Positions 20,232 through 23,935 of a stretch of DNA of 23,935 bases are shown here, piece after piece. The stretch comes from Trichosphaerium sp. ATCC 40318. Taxonomy: Eukaryota; Discosea; Flabellinia; Trichosidae. Position 1 is the first letter of the stretch. Each line of letters starts with the position of its first letter. The notes beneath the pieces are model-generated. The model ran no database searches. It had not been told where the DNA came from and saw only the letters and a program-made list of their open reading frames with translations. Position numbers and translations under genes: made by a program. The stretch lies in the NCBI GenBank assembly GCA_038496445.1, contig JALMLS010000047.1:1-23935 (forward strand). The letters run 5' to 3'.

Positions 20232-20619
20232 TTATCCAAGAAAACGTATTTTATGTGCACCTGTCAATGTTTTAATAACTGGTAGCTCTACATTTCTGCG
20301 GTACTCCAACCAGATGGTGTGTACACCTGAAATTGCCTTTAAACCTGCATGTGTTACATTTGTAGATGATAAATCAATCTCATGTACACCTGCCAATGCT
20401 GCAATGCCATTGTCTGTTATTGACTTATAACGACATAGGTTGATAGTGTGTACACCTGCCAATGCCGCAATAATGTCGTTTGGTAGCTCACTCAGTCTGA
20501 GAACAATAGTCGTATTGTGGAGTAATAGACCCAACGTGGTTGTGAACAATATCTCATAAAAGATGGCACGTTTGGGCCGGTACGTCCCTTGTTTGATAAA
20601 TGGACTATTTTATCCTAAC
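20232..20619 (-). pseudogene. Leucine-rich-repeat gene fragment, second copy
   Basis: An open frame from about 20619 to a TAA at 20232 has no ATG at its head. It reads IFYEILFTTTLGLLLHNTT, which looks like the end of an F-box-type leader, then RLSELPNDIIAALAGVHTIN and LRR units alternating 21 and 22 residues (LAGVHEIDLSSTNVTHAGLK). The last unit has diverged (LTGAHKIRFLG). It is intact over its length but lacks a start and a full repeat array, so it is more likely a remnant than a gene. It is inverted relative to the copy at 12834-13170, about 7 kb away. Confidence 0.7.
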
Positions 20620-20712
20620 AAATAACTTACTTGAAACGCCATACATACCAACTATCCTCTCCAAAGCTGCCATACCGAAAACAACCTTCTCTGGATCTAA
20701 GAGAATGAGTTC
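20605..20712 (-). pseudogene. Short coding-like segment of unknown family
   Basis: It reads ELILLDPEKVVFGMAALERI and then VGMYGVSSKLFVRIK before TAG. An upstream piece, ILFEIWLR, could join across a 30-bp GT..AAG gap. The composition is protein-like, but no start, partner exons or family were found. It overlaps the head of the LRR remnant by 15 bp. Confidence 0.25.
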
Positions 20713-20755
20713 TTAGCATGTGACCATGCTTGACTGTATACCTCGTAACCAAATT

Positions 20756-20929
20756 TCAAATAAAATTCTTTGAATTATCTATTATCCTACAACTAAGGCC
20801 ACATCTCTTACACGCATACTCATCTTTCCTGTACCCTTTAAAATTGCAGAAATGGCAAAAACAAACTTCAAGGTATGCGATGCGGTCAAGACATAAGATT
20901 TTCTGCAAAATATGACTCGAGAGTGTATT
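20756..20929 (-). pseudogene. Short frame with a CxxC...CxxC zinc-ribbon-like motif
   Basis: A 57-codon frame without ATG reads CFCHFCNFKGYRKDEYACK and then RCGLSCRIID. Four cysteines form CxxC-x11-CxxC, followed by one more after three residues, which looks like a small zinc-binding finger. A splice acceptor (TTTTGCAG) precedes 20902. It may be the last exon of a gene whose other exons are missing, or a remnant. Confidence 0.3.
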
Positions 20930-21121
20930 TTAATACATCGTTTTATAAATTAGATTTTATTTCTCTCTCCTACGCTCACCTGGATTTTTTGAACAAAAAA
21001 AGTGGAAAGGCAAAGATGCTGTAATTCTTGGCTAACTACTACTTGTATTTAGCCAAACTGCCTTCCTTCGGTTAATAGTACATTTCTCCTAAGCCTCCCG
21101 CATGAAATACAGCTAGATATC

Positions 21122-21805
21122 ATGGATTTAGACTATGAAGTATATGTTAAGTGGCCTTTGTTATCTAAATACTCAGCAATAACAACGAGGTTCGATGATG
21201 AAATGAAGAAACATGGAAAGTGGCTGAGCCGCAGGAAACGAAATAACGGGTGGGGATTATATAGTGAACCTGTTGTTGTTGAAAAACAAGTTACGTTTGT
21301 ACACAGTAAAGTAGAAGGTGTGTATAAAGAGTGGAGTAATGGCAAACTGATAAAGAAGTATAATTTTATCAATGGAATGATTGAAGGAGAGCTTGAACAT
21401 TACTCTGTTGACAACGGAAGACTCTGTATGAGATGTCATTATGTAAATAATAACAAAGAAGGAGTGTGTAAATACTGGCATAGTAATGGCATATTAAACG
21501 AAGAATCTTATTACAAAGAAGGTAGGCAAGAAGGAGATTACAAAACTTGGAACAAGAATGGTAAATTGATTTTACAATGTAAGTATGTCAAAGACAAGAG
21601 AGACGGAGAGTTCAAAAAGTGGAATGAAGAAGGTGTATTAATTGCACATGGTAATTATTTGAATGGTAAGAAAAATGGAGAGTACAAGGAATGGTATAAT
21701 AATGGACAACTTCAAAGACTTTGTTATTACTCTAATGATAGATTGAAAGGAAAGTATATGACATGGAATGAGATTGGTAAATTGAAGTTTGAAGAAACCT
21801 ACTAA
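21122..21805 (+). CDS. MORN_2/YwqK-type repeat protein, intronless paralogue
   Basis: A single uninterrupted frame of 227 residues starts at an ATG aligned with the head of its paralogue: MDLDYEVYVKWPLLSKYS, then FDDEMKKHGKW. About seven to eight repeat units follow (GVYKEWSNGKLIKKYNFIN, GEYKEWYNNGQLQRLCYYS). Unlike the paralogue it ends in FEETY with no CaaX box and has a basic insert (LSRRKRNNGW) after the head. Similarity to the upstream copy extends about 20 bp before the ATG (GAAATACAGCT), so both came from one duplication, 1.3 kb apart in the same orientation. No signal peptide or membrane segment, so probably cytosolic. Function unknown. Confidence 0.88.
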   Translation: MDLDYEVYVKWPLLSKYSAITTRFDDEMKKHGKWLSRRKRNNGWGLYSEPVVVEKQVTFVHSKVEGVYKEWSNGKLIKKYNFINGMIEGELEHYSVDNGRLCMRCHYVNNNKEGVCKYWHSNGILNEESYYKEGRQEGDYKTWNKNGKLILQCKYVKDKRDGEFKKWNEEGVLIAHGNYLNGKKNGEYKEWYNNGQLQRLCYYSNDRLKGKYMTWNEIGKLKFEETY

Positions 21806-22437
21806 GATACTTAACTTACGTTGTTCACTTTTTACTATTATCTGTACAAGAATAAATAGTATGCCCTGAAAAGAATTTTTTGCTATTTGTCTTGACTGGA
21901 GGCAGTGAATCTAGAGGTGGCAATGAGCATAAAACAATGAAGCTATTTGTTTTCATAGTGTTTTTTTTCTTGTTTTTTTTTCACTGTATCTAATAGCTTG
22001 CCCATCTCTACACAAGTTGTAAAGAACAAGCATGGTTACATTAAAATAAGGACTTTTGAGGTATTGTTATGTGAGAAAGGAAACAAATAGCATTTTTACA
22101 ACAAAAAAAGGACTTTAGGGACGGCATAGTAGTTTTGATTGGTTGCTACTCATCATTGCTAATCTATCGTGTCTGACTTTATATTGTCAATCTTGTAGTA
22201 CAACCAAACGCTTGACACTAAGTCTTGTAGTAATTGATCAACAAGTAAAGTAAGTGACAAAGCAACATAGTACAAGTAAGAATATAATATTAAAAGATAT
22301 TTTATAAGTATTTTATCAACACACATACATTGTTAGAAAATTACATCAGTTTTTTTTTTTTTTTTCTTTTCGAATGATGATCTTTTTTTCATCCCTTCAT
22401 TGAATGTTTTCACGCTTTGTTACTTAAGTGGTTATTT
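21806..22437. other. Intergenic between convergent genes
   Basis: Holds the 3' flanks of the second MORN_2 gene and of the BACK-SPRY gene. AATAAATAG lies at about 21851-21859. No reading frame of note. Confidence 0.5.
22350..22365 (+). repeat. Poly-T tract
   Basis: About 16 consecutive T, 73 bp beyond the stop of the minus-strand BACK-SPRY gene. On that strand it is a poly-A run. Confidence 0.8.
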
Positions 22438-23927
22438 TCATTGTACTTCAACCAATGCTATTGCATCATCTTTATAATGCATATGTACTACTGGCCAGTA
22501 TGTCAGTCCTTTCTCTAGCTCTCCTTGCATTGATAAAGCAATACCATTAACAAAAAAAGAAGCTTTAAGCTTAACAAGATCAAGTTGAATCCCTATTTTA
22601 AACCCTGTTGATACTTCTATAGGTACTGCTTTTAATTCTGATGAAAGCCTATAACAATGACCAGCCATACCAATACCAAGATCTTTACAATAAGCCGATC
22701 TAAACAAAAAGCTGGTAAGCGAGTATTTTTTTTCACAGAAAAGGAAAAAAAAAGTTTTGCTCCTGTGGCACACTGACTGAATTTGATTTTAGAATTTGTG
22801 TCTATTTTATAATTCTAATATTGTATATTTCGTATCAGGGTATTTATATTATTTGATAGTACGTTGGTACCGTTTTTTCTTCAAATCAAGAAAAAAAATT
22901 GAACAAAAATAATCCAAACATCATACCGTTCTTTACAACTTGTCACACCAATGATAAGTCCACTCTTATCATTTCCATTGATATTTACAATCTTAACTTC
23001 CCAAAAAGCCTTGATAAACGACAATTAGAGAAAAAGAGAGAATCATGTATTGGCGTGAGCTCAAACAAACAGAAAGGTGAACTTTACCTTTCCTGAAGAA
23101 AATCCATGAGAACCAAACACTTTCGTCCAGTAGTTAGACCCAATACGCTTTGCGTTTAACCCTGTTAACACATAAGCACGTGAAAAAGTGTTTTATATGC
23201 CTGCGTACCTCCTTCAGTAAACTGAAACTCTTTTGAGTTTCCTTGCCACGTGAATACAGGAGCAGGTACCCTTGGCTGTTATTTGAAAAAAACGAGTTAA
23301 TAACATGATTTACGATAAGCTATGGTGTGAAAATCGATGTAACACATATCAATACACCCGTTTCCAATAGCATATTGGAGTTACAGGATCAAGTATGGTG
23401 GGAAAAGCTGAAAAAAAACTCTCGAAAATATTGATGAAGTAAAAAAAAATAAAACTCACTTTGAACATTGTACCACTCGTGTCAACATTATCAGGGCATA
23501 AATGGTACTCTATAGCCTTTTAAAAGGTTATCAGTAAAAGAAATAAACAAATGAATTTATAATCGTACTTGAACATAAACCTCAAGAGGAACAACTCCGC
23601 TTGGCTTAACAATATTCATTAAGTCATCTGGGAGAATAAGAGGAAACCTTTGTTTTCGTTAATGAAAAGACATTTGAAGTTATCTAACATTCACTAAATA
23701 TGTTTTGAGTATGTAAGGTACCTTATAAAGGGAATAAGAGGTAAAAGAGTTTCCTTCAGGCTGGTGCTGTTGTTGTTTTTTTCCAGATTTTTTTCACCCC
23801 ATCTCAAAAGCGCTTTGTAAAGTTCTAGCTCCTCTACATCAAGTTGATCCGCTATAAACAAATCAATCATGTAAGAGGGTATGTAAAGACTGTTGACAAT
23901 ATGTTTAGAAGCGTACTCATTAACATT
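22438..23927 (-). CDS. BACK-SPRY domain protein, 5' end outside the window
   Basis: Exons joined in phase: about 23927-23722, 23647-23569, 23516-23474, 23407-23358, 23275-23209, 23161-23088, 23009-22927 and 22699-22438 (TGA). The first visible exon encodes a BACK-like helical region (ASKHIVNSLYIPSYMIDLF, then DVEELELYKALLRWGEKNL, then PLIPFIRFPL). Such regions follow a BTB domain, so a BTB domain is expected beyond the right edge. From about 23275 a SPRY domain reads NYWTKVFGSHGFSSGKAFWE, then LIIGVTSCKER, GIQLDLVKLKASFFVNGIA and a final TYWPVVHMHY. BTB-BACK proteins often act as substrate adaptors of Cullin-3 ubiquitin ligases, with SPRY as the binding module; that role is inferred. The donor of the 43-bp exon (AGT G|GTACAA) and the 227-bp last intron are the least certain points. 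Confidence 0.87.
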
Positions 23928-23935
23928 TCACGGAG

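Noticed and set aside
12834-20619. Inverted LRR copies as the ends of a 7.8-kb composite transposon
   Set aside because: The similarity is confined to LRR coding sequence, the copies have different extents, and no terminal repeats or target-site duplications are visible.
22350-22365. Poly-T tract as the tail of a retroposed gene
   Set aside because: No intronless gene copy or target-site duplication ends at the tract. Similar T-runs occur in many introns here.

Overview
The window looks like nuclear DNA of a unicellular eukaryote. It is AT-rich (I estimate roughly 38% GC by eye). Its genes are dense, lie on both strands and are split by many short GT..AG introns, mostly 43-140 bp. No rRNA, tRNA, CRISPR array or bacterial operon was seen. 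I cannot name the species. Several 5' splice sites read GTACG rather than GTAAG, and the palindrome TCACGTGA recurs far more often than chance, mainly in introns.

Layout. 26-875 (+): 3' end of an unrecognised gene. 1419-3066 (-): complete nine-exon aldo/keto reductase of the aryl-alcohol dehydrogenase type. 3067-6689: gene-poor stretch with a fragment of the reductase gene, an inverted-repeat hairpin, a Thr/Pro-rich reading frame broken by one stop, and two diverged direct repeats. 6690-7865 (+): secreted mucin-like protein with a Pro/Thr/Ser repeat and a symmetric six-cysteine tail. 7887-11912 (-): a large multi-exon gene, or two adjacent genes, whose upstream part encodes a C2 domain and two EF-hands. 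12834-13170 (+) and 20232-20619 (-): decayed copies of one leucine-rich-repeat gene. 13674-15575 (+): type II membrane FkbM-family methyltransferase. 16536-18587 (+): complete twelve-exon secreted GH5 endoglycoceramidase-like enzyme. 18936-19799 and 21122-21805 (+): two paralogous MORN_2/YwqK-repeat proteins, the first ending in a possible prenylation box. 22438-23927 (-): BACK-SPRY gene whose 5' end is outside the window.

Taken together, several products act at or beyond the cell surface: the mucin-like protein, the glycosphingolipid-cleaving enzyme, the membrane methyltransferase and possibly the prenylated repeat protein. Nothing shows that they form one pathway. The MORN_2 and 'GVH' leucine-rich-repeat families are of a kind I associate with giant DNA viruses of protists and their hosts, so an exchange history is plausible but unproven here. 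Exon models were assembled by hand from splice signals, reading-frame phase and family similarity. They are strong for the reductase, GH5, FkbM and BACK-SPRY genes and weak for the 7887-9412 gene and the 5' partial gene.
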